A DNA stretch of 64,000 nucleotides, taken from contig NZ_SPQK01000003.1 in assembly GCF_004570875.1 (NCBI RefSeq), positions 62,001 to 126,000 on the forward strand, in the 5' to 3' direction. Of this stretch, positions 7,315 to 15,237 are shown piece by piece (the stretch's first letter is position 1; each line of letters begins with the position of its first letter). The notes under the pieces were generated by a model, which saw only the letters and a program-made list of their open reading frames with translations, did not search any database and was not told the DNA's origin. Made by a program: the position numbers and the translations under genes. This DNA is from Blastococcus sp. CT_GayMR16 (GTDB lineage Bacteria; Actinomycetota; Actinomycetes; Mycobacteriales; Geodermatophilaceae).

Positions 7315-8304
7315 GTGAAGACCATCGTCCTGCTCGCCCTCGTCGGCCTGGGCGCGCAGCTCGTGGACGGCAGCCTCGGCATGGCCTACGGCGTCACCTC
7401 CACGACGCTGCTGCTCGCGATCGGGACCAGCCCGGCCGCCGCCTCCGCAACGGTCCACTTCGCCGAGATCGGCACCAGCCTGATGTCGGGGCTCGCGCAC
7501 TGGAAGTTCGGCAACGTCGACTGGAAGGTGGTCGCGAAGATCGGCGTCCCGGGCGCCGTCGGTGCCTTTGCCGGCGCCACCTTCCTGTCCCACCTGTCGA
7601 CCGCCCTGGCCGCGCCGGCGATGTCGCTGATCCTCCTGGCGCTCGGTCTCTACCTGCTCATCCGCTTCACCCTGCGCGGGATCGACCGCCGGCACCTGGG
7701 AAAGCCCATGCGCAAGCGCTTCCTCGCCCCGCTCGGCCTGGTCGCCGGCTTCGTGGACGCCACCGGCGGCGGGGGCTGGGGGCCGATCGGCACGCCCGCG
7801 ATCCTGGCCAGCGGGCGCATGGAGCCGCGCAAGGTGATCGGCTCGATCGACACCTCGGAGTTCCTGATCGCCCTGGCCGCGAGCCTGGGCTTCCTGTTCG
7901 CGCTCGGCTCCCAGGGCGTCGACGCGACCTGGGCACTCGGCCTCCTGGCCGGTGGGCTGGTCGCCGCCCCGATCGCCGCCTGGCTCGTCCGCCACGTCCC
8001 GCCGCGCCTGCTCGGCTCGCTGGTCGGCGGCATGATCGTCCAGACCAACACCCGCACGCTGTTGACCAGCGACTGGATCGATGCCGGCGACGCCGTCCGC
8101 TACTCGGTCTACGCCGTCATCTACGTCGTCTGGGCCGCGGCGGTCGTGCACTCCTTCCGCGCGTACCGCAAGGATCGCGTCCTCGAGTCCGCCGAGGCGG
8201 TCGCCGCCCAGGCCGAGATCCAGGCGAACGTCGCGGCCGACGTCGACCCCGAGCCGGCCGAGGCGCGGGTCCCCGCCGGGCGCCCGAGCGCCCCCCGCGA
8301 CTAG
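7315..8304 (+). CDS. TSUP (TauE/SafE) family sulfur-anion permease
   Basis: 329 residues with about eight membrane helices and a hydrophilic, Ala/Glu-rich C-terminal tail (about 285-329). The start SLGMAYGVTSTTLLLAIG and the second half VDATGGGGWGPIGTP show the internal duplication of TSUP proteins, which move sulfite, thiosulfate, sulfonates or related anions. Start is GTG at 7315 with GGAG about ten bases before. The upstream cysteine-rich leader peptide supports a sulfur substrate, and uptake or export would then respond to cysteine supply (inference). It ends facing the epimerase-like gene. Confidence 0.88.
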   Translation: MKTIVLLALVGLGAQLVDGSLGMAYGVTSTTLLLAIGTSPAAASATVHFAEIGTSLMSGLAHWKFGNVDWKVVAKIGVPGAVGAFAGATFLSHLSTALAAPAMSLILLALGLYLLIRFTLRGIDRRHLGKPMRKRFLAPLGLVAGFVDATGGGGWGPIGTPAILASGRMEPRKVIGSIDTSEFLIALAASLGFLFALGSQGVDATWALGLLAGGLVAAPIAAWLVRHVPPRLLGSLVGGMIVQTNTRTLLTSDWIDAGDAVRYSVYAVIYVVWAAAVVHSFRAYRKDRVLESAEAVAAQAEIQANVAADVDPEPAEARVPAGRPSAPRD

Positions 8305-8319
8305 ACCGGCGCCGGAGGC

Positions 8320-9303
8320 CTAGCGGCCCGCGAGCAGCCGCTCCTCCAGCTCGACCGGCAGGCCCGGTTGCGGAGAGCCGAACGGGGAGACGAACGGCCC
8401 CCCGTCCGCTGTCTGCCACGCCCAGGTGTCGGCCACCGACTCGGCCAGCGGCCGGCTGGGCAGCCCGAGGGACCGCGCCCGGGTCGTGTCGATGTCCCAT
8501 CCCGGGCCGGCGTCCGCCGCCCGCAACCACAGCGGCAGGTGCACCCACTCCTCGACGCCGGCGTCGAGCAGGTCCGCCTCCGGCACCGGCACCCACTCGG
8601 CATCGCTGCCGGTGACGTCCCGGCAGAGGTCGAGGAGGCCGCCGAAGGTGGTCATCCCGTTCGGCCCGGTGGCGTTGACCGCTCCGGTCTCGCCGCGCTC
8701 GGCCATGTCGACGAGCCAGCCGGCCAGGTCGCGGGCGTCCACCAAGGCGATCGGCTGGGCGAGCCCCTCGGCCGGCACGACGACGCGACCCCCGCGGGCG
8801 ATCCGGTCCAGCCACCAGCCGAGCCGGTAGACGTAGTCGTGCGGGCCGATGATCAGCCCCGCCCGCGCGGTGAGGAAGCCGGTCCCGACGGCCGACCCGA
8901 TCTCCCGCTCGGCAAAGGCCTTGTTGGGGCCGTAGTCGTCGTCCTCGGTCGACCAGGTTGCTTCGTCCTCCTCCTTGCCCACCGGGCCCGGAGGCCAGTT
9001 CCGGTACGCGTTGAGGCTGCTGACGAACGCGTACCCGGCGACGTCGCCGAGGGCCGCCGCCGCATTCCGGGCAGCGGCGCGGGTCCGGCAGGAGGTGTCA
9101 ACGACGAGTTCGGGCGCCCAACCGTCGAGCGCCGCCGGCAAGGCGTCGGGGTCGTTCCGGTCACCGTGCAGCGCCCGCGCCCCCTCCGGAGGCTCGCCGG
9201 AGACCCCGCGGGTGAACGTCGCGACGTCGTGCCCGCGCTCGAGCGCCGCCGTCGCGACGTGCCTGCCGAGGAAGTGGGTGCCACCGAGAACGAGGAGTCG
9301 CAT
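8320..9303 (-). CDS. NAD-dependent epimerase/reductase-like protein (extended SDR)
   Basis: 327 residues. The N-terminal nucleotide-binding motif is GGTHFLGRH (about 8-16), the GGTxFLG form of atypical extended SDRs. A serine pair VSSLNAY and a YGPNK (YxxxK) near residue 145 supply the usual catalytic residues. The C-terminal half has a substrate-like domain with two aromatic-rich turns. Relatives are annotated as reductases or epimerases of unknown substrate; some act as RNA-binding proteins. No sugar or isoprenoid genes are nearby, so the substrate is unknown. Confidence 0.8.
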   Translation of the reverse strand: MRLLVLGGTHFLGRHVATAALERGHDVATFTRGVSGEPPEGARALHGDRNDPDALPAALDGWAPELVVDTSCRTRAAARNAAAALGDVAGYAFVSSLNAYRNWPPGPVGKEEDEATWSTEDDDYGPNKAFAEREIGSAVGTGFLTARAGLIIGPHDYVYRLGWWLDRIARGGRVVVPAEGLAQPIALVDARDLAGWLVDMAERGETGAVNATGPNGMTTFGGLLDLCRDVTGSDAEWVPVPEADLLDAGVEEWVHLPLWLRAADAGPGWDIDTTRARSLGLPSRPLAESVADTWAWQTADGGPFVSPFGSPQPGLPVELEERLLAGR

Positions 9304-9395
9304 GGCCCCACTCCAGCCGAGTCCCGCCCCCGCCGTCCAGCCGGTTCGCCGGAGGCGTAGAGCCCGGCCCGCAGTCGTCAGGCGGACGTTTCGTC

Positions 9396-9474
9396 GTCCT
9401 GGCTCAGCATGCTGGGTCCTGGCTCACCGTCGACAGTGAGCCAGGACCCCGAATGATCAGGTCTCCTGATCATT
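9396..9474. repeat. Composite palindromic element, two hairpins plus a direct repeat
   Basis: Hairpin A has 14-bp perfect arms, GGGTCCTGGCTCAC at 9414-9427 and its complement at 9436-9449, with an 8-base loop. Hairpin B has 10-bp arms AATGATCAGG at 9452-9461 and its complement at 9465-9474 around TCT. The 11-mer GTCCTGGCTCA also occurs directly at 9396-9406, joined to hairpin A by the palindrome AGCATGCT. It lies between the stop of the DUF5994 gene and the start of the epimerase gene, both on the minus strand, so it can act as a terminator. The layered design also looks like a mobile palindromic repeat. Confidence 0.65.
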
Positions 9475-9485
9475 ACGGGCCGCGT

Positions 9486-9977
9486 TCAGACGGCTCGGCG
9501 GTACTCCGGCACCTGCGGGAGCGGTGTCGACCGGGCGGCGGCCAGCACCATCTGCGGCGAGCGCGGCAGGCCACGGCGGGTGCACAGCCGCAGCGCGCGG
9601 GCGCCGGTCAGCACGTCGGTCTCCGGGGGCACGACGAGCAGGTCGGCCCGCCGCGTGCCGGCGTCCCAGGTCAGGCAGACGATGCCGGGGTCCATGCTGC
9701 GGAAGCCGCCGGTGCGCACGATCCGGTCGCCGACGACCAGCTTGCGGGCCGCCGGTGACCAGGCGTCGAGGGCGTAGGTGAACCGCTCGACCCGGACGCC
9801 GCGCCGGTCGAGTTCGGCGATCAGCTCGGGCACCTCGACCGCCAGCTCACGGGTGCGCGGGAACCACGCCCCGTCGAACGCCGAGTTCCGGTCGCCCGCG
9901 TCGGCTCGGAGACTCACCCGGACGTCGATCCCGCCCCGGAACCCCGCGTCCAGAGCCGTTCGGGTGATCGCCGTCAT
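9486..9977 (-). CDS. DUF5994 family protein
   Basis: 163 residues from the ATG at 9977. That start has GAGAGG at normal distance and keeps the conserved part; the frame is open 36 codons further upstream, but that stretch lacks family character. Recognisable DUF5994 pieces are RNSAFDGAWFPRTRELAVEV, VERFTYALDAWSPAARKL and VRTGGFRSMDPGIVCLTW, followed by LLVVPPETD. No enzyme motif or membrane segment is visible. The family is common in actinobacteria, often in several copies, and its function is unknown. The gene is monocistronic with hairpins on its 3' side. Confidence 0.75.
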   Translation of the reverse strand: MTAITRTALDAGFRGGIDVRVSLRADAGDRNSAFDGAWFPRTRELAVEVPELIAELDRRGVRVERFTYALDAWSPAARKLVVGDRIVRTGGFRSMDPGIVCLTWDAGTRRADLLVVPPETDVLTGARALRLCTRRGLPRSPQMVLAAARSTPLPQVPEYRRAV

Positions 9978-10112
9978 CAGCGCCTCTCTCGTCGTCGCCA
10001 GGGCCGTCCACACGGACCCGAGAGGAACGTACGTCGAGGTCAGCGCGCCGTCCGCGCAAGGGACGACGGGCGGGTCGCCGTCCACCGGCCGGTCGTCACG
10101 ACCCGTGCCCGA

Positions 10113-10156
10113 CTCGCCACGTCAGCCCTCTCGCCACGTCAGCCCTCTCGCCACCC
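10113..10156. repeat. 17-bp tandem repeat, about 2.5 copies
   Basis: CTCGCCACGTCAGCCCT occurs at 10113-10129 and 10130-10146, followed by a partial third copy CTCGCCAC (10147-10154). It lies between the typA end and the DUF5994 start. No function is apparent; replication slippage would explain it. Confidence 0.7.
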
Positions 10157-10162
10157 GAAATA

Positions 10163-10240
10163 TGATCATCGCCTGCGTGCACGCGACACAGGCGAACGCG
10201 GTTGGACGCGCCGACCGGCCGGGCACGCAGGCGATGATCA
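10163..10240. repeat. 18-bp perfect inverted repeat downstream of typA
   Basis: TGATCATCGCCTGCGTGC at 10163-10180 is exactly complementary to 10223-10240, with a 42-base spacer. It begins 23 bases after the typA stop on the minus strand, so a terminator or mRNA 3' stabiliser is plausible. The terminal TGATCA also marks hairpin B of the composite element near 9.46 kb, 0.7 kb away. The long loop is unusual for a simple terminator. Confidence 0.65.
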
Positions 10241-10263
10241 ACTGCGGGCAGGCAGGAGACTGC

Positions 10264-12156
10264 TCAGGCGGGCTTGGGCTTGCGGTTCTTCGCCTTGCCG
10301 CGCTCGGTCTGGTCCAGGACCACCTTGCGGATGCGGACGGTGGCCGGGGTGACCTCTACGCACTCGTCCTCGGCGCAGAACTCCAGCGCCTGCTCCAGGT
10401 TCAGGATGCGCGGCGGGATCAGCCGCTCCAGCTCCTCGGAGGTGGACTTGCGCATGTTAGTGAGCTTCTTCTCCTTGGTGATGTTCACGTCCATGTCGTC
10501 CGGACGGGAGTTCTCACCGATGATCATGCCCTCGTAGACCTCGGTGCCGGGCTGCACCATCATCGAGCCGCGCTCCTGCAGCGAGAACATCGAGTACGTC
10601 GTCGCCACACCCTGCCGGTCGGCGACGAGCGAGCCGGTCGGGCGCGCGCGCATGTCGCCGAGCCACGGCTCGTAGCCCTCGAGGTTGTGGTTGAGGACGC
10701 CGGTACCGCGGGTCTCGGTCAGGAACTCGGTGCGGAACCCGATGAGGCCCCGCGACGGGATGATGTACTCCATCCGCGCCCAGCCGGTGTCGTGGTGCAC
10801 GAGGTTCTCCAGCCGCGCGCGGCGACTGGCCAGCGCCTGGGTCAGCGTGCCCACGTACTCGCCCGGGACGTCGATGGTGACGCGCTCGACCGGCTCGTGC
10901 AGCTTGCCGTCGATCTCCTTGGTGACCACGGTCGGCCGGCCGACGGTGAGCTCGAACTCCTCGCGGCGCAACTGCTCCACCAGGATGGCCAGCGCCAGCT
11001 CGCCGCGGCCCTGCATCTCCCAGGTGTCGGGACGGTCGGTGGGCAGCATCCGCACCGACACGTTGCCGACCAGCTCCTGGTCGAGCCGGTTCTTGATCAG
11101 CCGGGCCGTGAGCTTCTTGCCCGACCGGCCCGCCAGCACCGACGTGTTGATCCCGATGGTGATCGAGATCGACGGCTCGTCGACGGTGAGCGGGGGCAGC
11201 GGCCGCGGGTCGTTCGGGTCGGCGAGGGTGTCGCCGATCATGATGTCCTCGATGCCGGCGATGGCCACGAGCTCACCGGGGCCGGCGCTGTCAGCCGGCG
11301 TGCGGGTGAGGCCCTCGGTGACCAGCAGCTCGGTGATCTTGACGTTCTTGATCGTGCCGTCGACCTTGCACCAGGCGACCTGCTGGCCGTTCTTCATCTC
11401 ACCGGAGTGGATGCGCAGCAGGGCGAGGCGGCCGAGGTAGGGCGAGGCGTCGAGGTTGGTGACCTGCGCGCGCAGCGGCTCCTCGGCGTCGTAGACCGGT
11501 GCCGGGATCGTGTCGAGCAGCGTCTTCACCAGCGGCCCGAGGTCGGGGCTGTCGGGTGAGGTGCCGTCCTCCGGACGCGTGAGCGACGCCTGGCCAGTCT
11601 TGCCGTTGCTGTAGACGATCGGGAAGTCGAGGTTGTCCACGTCCATGCCGGAGTCCTCGAGCAGCTCCATGAACAGCTCGTAGGTCTCGTCGACGACCTC
11701 GCCGATGCGGGCGTCGGAACGATCGGTCTTGTTCACCACGAGGATGACCGGCAGGCCCTTGCCGAGCGCCTTGCGGAGCACGAAGCGGGTCTGCGGCAGC
11801 GGGCCCTCGGAGGCGTCCACGAGCAGGACGACGCCGTCGACCATCGACAGGCCGCGCTCGACCTCGCCACCGAAGTCGGCGTGGCCCGGGGTGTCGACGA
11901 TGTTGATGACCACGGGGTTGCCGTTGTCGTCAGCCAGGTGGATGGCGGTGTTCTTGGCGAGGATGGTGATCCCGCGCTCGCGCTCGAGATCCATCGAGTC
12001 CATGACCCGGTCCTGCGTCGAGTCGTTGTCCGTGCCCTCGCCCTTGGACCGCCCCAGGGCGCCCGCCTGACGGAGAAGGGCATCGACCAGGGTCGTCTTG
12101 CCGTGGTCGACGTGGGCGATGATCGCCACGTTGCGCAGGTCGTCGCGGGTGGGCAT
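10264..12156 (-). CDS. typA: Ribosome-associated GTPase TypA/BipA
   Basis: 630 residues, the normal length. The GTPase domain has G1 AHVDHGKTTL (about 14-23), the switch region RGITILAKNTA, G3 DTPGHADFGGEV (about 87-98) and G4 NKTD (about 141-144). Domain II, the EF-G-like domains III and V, and the BipA-specific C-terminal domain (SRGLIGFRTEFLTETRG, then RPTGSLVADRQG) follow. The protein binds 70S ribosomes and helps assembly and stress adaptation. The Lys-rich tail KAKNRKPKPA is typical of actinobacteria. GAGGTG lies about 11 bases before the ATG. It is transcribed alone, between hairpins at 12212-12250 and 10163-10240. Confidence 0.97.
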   Translation of the reverse strand: MPTRDDLRNVAIIAHVDHGKTTLVDALLRQAGALGRSKGEGTDNDSTQDRVMDSMDLERERGITILAKNTAIHLADDNGNPVVINIVDTPGHADFGGEVERGLSMVDGVVLLVDASEGPLPQTRFVLRKALGKGLPVILVVNKTDRSDARIGEVVDETYELFMELLEDSGMDVDNLDFPIVYSNGKTGQASLTRPEDGTSPDSPDLGPLVKTLLDTIPAPVYDAEEPLRAQVTNLDASPYLGRLALLRIHSGEMKNGQQVAWCKVDGTIKNVKITELLVTEGLTRTPADSAGPGELVAIAGIEDIMIGDTLADPNDPRPLPPLTVDEPSISITIGINTSVLAGRSGKKLTARLIKNRLDQELVGNVSVRMLPTDRPDTWEMQGRGELALAILVEQLRREEFELTVGRPTVVTKEIDGKLHEPVERVTIDVPGEYVGTLTQALASRRARLENLVHHDTGWARMEYIIPSRGLIGFRTEFLTETRGTGVLNHNLEGYEPWLGDMRARPTGSLVADRQGVATTYSMFSLQERGSMMVQPGTEVYEGMIIGENSRPDDMDVNITKEKKLTNMRKSTSEELERLIPPRILNLEQALEFCAEDECVEVTPATVRIRKVVLDQTERGKAKNRKPKPA

Positions 12157-12211
12157 GGAAAAAAAGCACCTCAGAAAGTCATTCGGGGATTCGGCGCTCT
12201 GGTGCGCCCGT

Positions 12212-12250
12212 CATGGGAGTAACGGTCGCCGGCCCGGCGACCTTCCCATG
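12212..12250 (-). terminator. Hairpin terminator between the 12.3-kb membrane gene and typA
   Basis: Inner arms GGTCGCCG (12224-12231) and CGGCGACC (12235-12242) with a 3-base loop are enclosed by outer arms CATGGGA (12212-12218) and TCCCATG (12244-12250). It lies just after the stop of the preceding minus-strand gene and separates it from typA. Confidence 0.55.
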
Positions 12251-12258
12251 GTAGTCGC

Positions 12259-12606
12259 TCAGATGCCTTCGGCGTCCGTCCGCGGGCGATCGGCCACCGC
12301 GAACGTCACTCCTGCGGAGACAAGGGTGACCAGACTCACCGCCAGCCAGGCCGGGAAACCGGCGCCGAGCGCCAGCACGTGGGCCAGGACGAAGGCCGCG
12401 ACGTAGAGGACGCCGAGGCCGAGAGCCACCGCCCAGCCGCGCCGCTGCACCCACAGCCAGGCAGCGCCCAGGCCCCCGAGGGCGAAGACCGCCCCGCCCA
12501 GCGCGCGGATGCCGGTGCCCTGCGCGATGCCGAAGCCCGCCGCCAGGCCGACGGCGACGAGCAGGGCGGAGGGGAACCGGGTGCGGGTCAGGGTCGAGGT
12601 CGACAT
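12259..12606 (-). CDS. Small four-helix membrane protein of unknown function
   Basis: 115 residues, about four hydrophobic helices (roughly 12-30, 33-50, 55-75, 80-103) with short charged ends. I do not recognise the family. It starts 22 bases after the end of the dsbA-like gene on the same strand, with GGAGAC directly before the ATG, so it may be the last gene of the mauE-dsbA transcript. It is followed by a hairpin terminator. Composition and codon use look like its neighbours, which supports a real gene. Confidence 0.65.
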   Translation of the reverse strand: MSTSTLTRTRFPSALLVAVGLAAGFGIAQGTGIRALGGAVFALGGLGAAWLWVQRRGWAVALGLGVLYVAAFVLAHVLALGAGFPAWLAVSLVTLVSAGVTFAVADRPRTDAEGI

Positions 12607-12628
12607 GTCTCCGAGTCTCCCCGAGGGG

Positions 12629-13385
12629 TCAGCCGGCCTGGGCGGCGGTGACCGCGGCGGTCAGTCCGGCCGGCGACAGTTCGGTCAGGTCCTGGCCGTC
12701 GACGAGGACCGTCGGGGTGCCCGTCACGCCCTCCTGACTCGCCTGGTCGGTGGATGTCGCCACCCAGTCCCCGTAGGTCAGGTCCCGGATGTCCTGCTCC
12801 ACCGTGCTGCCCGAGGCACCGGCCTGCGCTGCGTAGGCGATGAGCTGGTCGTCGGTCAGGCCGGAGCCGCCCCTCGTCGGGCTGGTTGGCGTACAGCAGG
12901 TCGTGGAACGTCTGGAACGCCTCGGAGCCGCCGGCTACGACGACCACGGCGGCGGCGTCGAGGGCGCGCGTCGAGTACTGGTCGTTGGCGCTCGTGTCGA
13001 GGAACGCCATGCCGTGGTAGCGCGCCTGCACGGTGCCGTCGGCGACGAGCTGGGCGAGCGTGCTGCCGGTCGCGTCCTCGAAGGCCTTGCAGTTGGGGCA
13101 CTGGAAGTCCTCGTAGAGATCGACGGTCACAGGGGCGTCGGCCGCGCCGACGGAGATGACGGTCCCGTCGACGTTGGCCGGCACCGCCGCGCCGGCGGAC
13201 GGGGACGTCCGCTGCATCTGGACGGCGATCACGACGACCAGCGCGACGAGGACGGCGACCGCCGCGACCACCCCGCCGAGGATGGTGCGCCGGCGGCGCT
13301 CGGCCCGCGCCCGGGCGGCCGCCTCGGCGGCACGGCGGGCCGCGAGCCGATCGCGGTTGGCCTGGCGGGTGGTGTCAGCGGGCAC
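12629..13385 (-). pseudogene. DsbA-like membrane-anchored thiol oxidoreductase, frameshifted
   Basis: The N-terminal part has a cytoplasmic Arg/Ala-rich head, one membrane anchor (about 34-56), and a thioredoxin-fold start with the active site C96-P-N-C99 in YEDFQCPNCKAFE. After YANQPDEG the frame is lost at a run of four C (12870-12873 on the plus strand). Removing one base restores GSGLTDDQLIAYAAQAG, the cis-proline region GTPTVLVDG and a normal TGA at 12629. Unrepaired, the frame runs on to 12588 as nonsense. The GTG start overlaps the mauE-like end by 11 bases. It is either a recent mutation or a base-call error; the protein would oxidise or isomerise disulfides outside the membrane. Confidence 0.8.
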
Positions 13386-13874
13386 GGGAGAACTCCTCGG
13401 ATTCCGTCGGTGCGACGACCGGACGGCCGCCGAGAGCCAGCCGGGAGACCGGCCGGCCGGCGAGCAGCAGCGCTATCAGCAGCAGGCCGACGTCGCGCAG
13501 CACCTCGAGGGGATAGGCCGTCTCCCCCGCGGCCACCTCGCCGCCGTTGCCGAAGCAGCCGCAGTCGATCCGGAGGCCGCGGGCCCAGGCCGAGCCGACG
13601 CCCACCAGGAAGACGACCAGCAGGACGGCCGCGGCGATCGCGGCGGTGCGCACGAAGACCCCGAGCAGCAGGGCCAGTCCCCGGCGATCTCGAGGACCGG
13701 CAGCCCGAAGGCCACGGGCGCCACGAGGGTCTCGGGCAGCAGCCGGTAGGCCCGGACGGCGCGCACCGCCGCGGCCGGGTCCGGGACCTTCAGCGCGCCG
13801 GCGACGACGAACACACCACCGAGAACGAGCCGGGCGACCGTGGCCAGCCACGGCCCGGCCACGTCCCAGCTCAC
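13375..13874 (-). pseudogene. MauE/DoxX-like methylamine utilisation membrane protein, frameshifted
   Basis: The first frame (GTG at 13874) gives a MauE-type start with helix 1 and VAGALKVPDP, up to GLPVLEIAG. At a run of four C (13679-13682, plus strand) the frame shifts. The second frame continues ALLLGVFVRTAAIAAAVLL and the family motif DCGCFG, ending at 13375. One missing base explains it. Four helices are expected. MauE proteins work with a thioredoxin partner in disulfide handling, and the dsbA-like gene overlaps its 3' end, so the pair forms one unit. Both partners carry opposite 1-bp errors in C4 runs. Confidence 0.8.
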
Positions 13875-13949
13875 GTTCTGGAAGGTCGTCCGGAGAGCTG
13901 GAGAAGTTTCCGGGGCTTCCTGTGCATTCGCTGGACGCCGGAAGACGCC

Positions 13950-13984
13950 GCGAGGGCCCCGGGCAGATCGCCCGGGGCCCTCGC
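13950..13984 (-). terminator. Strong hairpin terminator after yceI
   Basis: Perfect 15-bp arms GCGAGGGCCCCGGGC (13950-13964) and its complement (13970-13984) with a 5-base loop AGATC. It lies 20 bases past the yceI stop and before the mauE-like gene. There is no T-run, as is usual in actinobacteria. Confidence 0.75.
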
Positions 13985-14003
13985 CAGAGGTGCTGCTGCT
14001 GGA

Positions 14004-14567
14004 TCAGGCGGCGCGGAGCACGGCCTCGATCTCGAGCTCGACGTTGATCTTGTCGCCGACGACGACGCCGCCGCCATCCATCGGCATGTCGATGTCGACG
14101 CCGTAAGCCTTGCGGGAGATCTCGGTCTTGGCACTGAAGCCGGCGCGGAAGCCGCCGTAGGCGTCGGGACCGAAGCCGTTGAGCTCCAGCTCGAGGGTGA
14201 CGGGCTTGGTGATGCCCTTGATCGTGAGGTCGCCCTCGACGGTCCAGTCGGCACCGTCGGTGCGGACGGCGGTGGAGCGGAACGTCAGCTCGGTGTGGTT
14301 GCCCACGTCGAAGAAGTCGGCGGAGCGGATGTGCGCGTCGCGCTGCTCCTGGCGGGTGTCGATCGAGTCCATGTTGACGGTGGCGGTCACGCTGGACTGC
14401 GTCGGGTCCTCGGCGGTGACGAGCTCACCGGAGAACTCACGGAAGTAGCCGCGGACCTTGCTGACCATCATGTGGCGGACGGAGAAGCCGACGGTCGAGT
14501 GGGCGGCGTCGATGTCCCAGGTGCCGACGGTGTAGCCGGGGATCTGGGTGGTGGTGGAGCTGGTCAT
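14004..14567 (-). CDS. YceI family lipid-binding protein
   Basis: 187 residues from the ATG at 14567 (GGAGG eight bases before). The whole protein is one YceI beta-barrel: start YTVGTWDIDAAHSTVGFSVRHMMVSKVRG, middle DAHIRSADFFDVGNHTELTF, end KAYGVDIDMPMDGGGVVVGD. YceI proteins bind polyprenoid-type lipids in a lipocalin-like barrel. There is no signal peptide, so this version is cytoplasmic, as in many actinobacteria. It is divergent from a MarR gene, a frequent arrangement, and is probably controlled by it through the shared 93-base spacer. Confidence 0.92.
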   Translation of the reverse strand: MTSSTTTQIPGYTVGTWDIDAAHSTVGFSVRHMMVSKVRGYFREFSGELVTAEDPTQSSVTATVNMDSIDTRQEQRDAHIRSADFFDVGNHTELTFRSTAVRTDGADWTVEGDLTIKGITKPVTLELELNGFGPDAYGGFRAGFSAKTEISRKAYGVDIDMPMDGGGVVVGDKINVELEIEAVLRAA

Positions 14568-14584
14568 GAGTGGAGCCTCCGAGT

Positions 14585-14653
14585 TTGGTTGAGCGCTTGA
14601 CCTTCTGCTCGACCGTAGCGTAGTTGAAGACTGAAGTATTCCGCTAGTACTCT
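14585..14653. promoter_or_regulatory. yceI/marR intergenic promoter region
   Basis: For marR, TTGAAG (14624-14629), 18 bases and TACTCT (14648-14653) sit seven bases before the ATG at 14661, indicating a leaderless mRNA. A near-palindrome GGTTGAGCGCTTGACC (14587-14602, 6 of 8 pairs) lies on the yceI side and could bind MarR. Confidence 0.45.
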
Positions 14654-14660
14654 GGGAGAC

Positions 14661-15167
14661 ATGAGCGTGCCGGTGTCGTCCCCTTCCGCGGGTCCGTCCC
14701 AGGTCGCCGAGCCGCGCTGGCTCGACGCCGATGAGCAAAAGGCCTGGCGGGCGTGGCTCTACAGCTCTCTGCTGCTGCAGGACCGGCTCGACCGTGACCT
14801 CACTCATGTGACCGGGATCTCGCACGCCTACTACGAGATCCTCGTGGCGCTGTCGGAGACGCCCGGCCGGATGATGCGCATGAGCGAGCTGGCCGACCGT
14901 TGCCTCTCCTCCCGCAGCCGCCTGTCGCACGCGGTGTCCCGGCTCGAGGAGCGGGGCTGGGTCCGGCGACAGGTGTGCGCCGAGGACGGGCGCGGACAGC
15001 TCGCCGTCCTCACCGACGAGGGGTTCGCCGCACTCGAGGCCGCCGCACCCGTGCACGTGGAGAGCGTGCGGACGCACCTGTTCGACCAGCTCACGCCACA
15101 GCAGGTGGAGAACATGCGCGACATCGGCGAGACCCTCCTCCGCCACCTGGATGCCCCGACACCGTGA
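14661..15167 (+). CDS. MarR family transcriptional regulator
   Basis: 168 residues. The winged helix-turn-helix lies at about 50-120. It includes SHAYYEILVALSETPGRMMRMSELADRC, the recognition helix SSRSRLSHAVSRLEERGWV and the wing RQVCAEDGRGQLAVLTDEG, with dimer helices at both ends. A single Cys in the wing might be redox active, but this is speculative. Divergent from yceI, so probably an autorepressor that also controls yceI. Start ATG 14661 is supported by the leaderless promoter spacing. Confidence 0.9.
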   Translation: MSVPVSSPSAGPSQVAEPRWLDADEQKAWRAWLYSSLLLQDRLDRDLTHVTGISHAYYEILVALSETPGRMMRMSELADRCLSSRSRLSHAVSRLEERGWVRRQVCAEDGRGQLAVLTDEGFAALEAAAPVHVESVRTHLFDQLTPQQVENMRDIGETLLRHLDAPTP

Positions 15168-15237
15168 CGCTCCGCGCCACACCGCGGCCACGTGCCGTCC
15201 CCCGCTGATCTCAGCCCTGCACCCTGGTCACTTCCGG

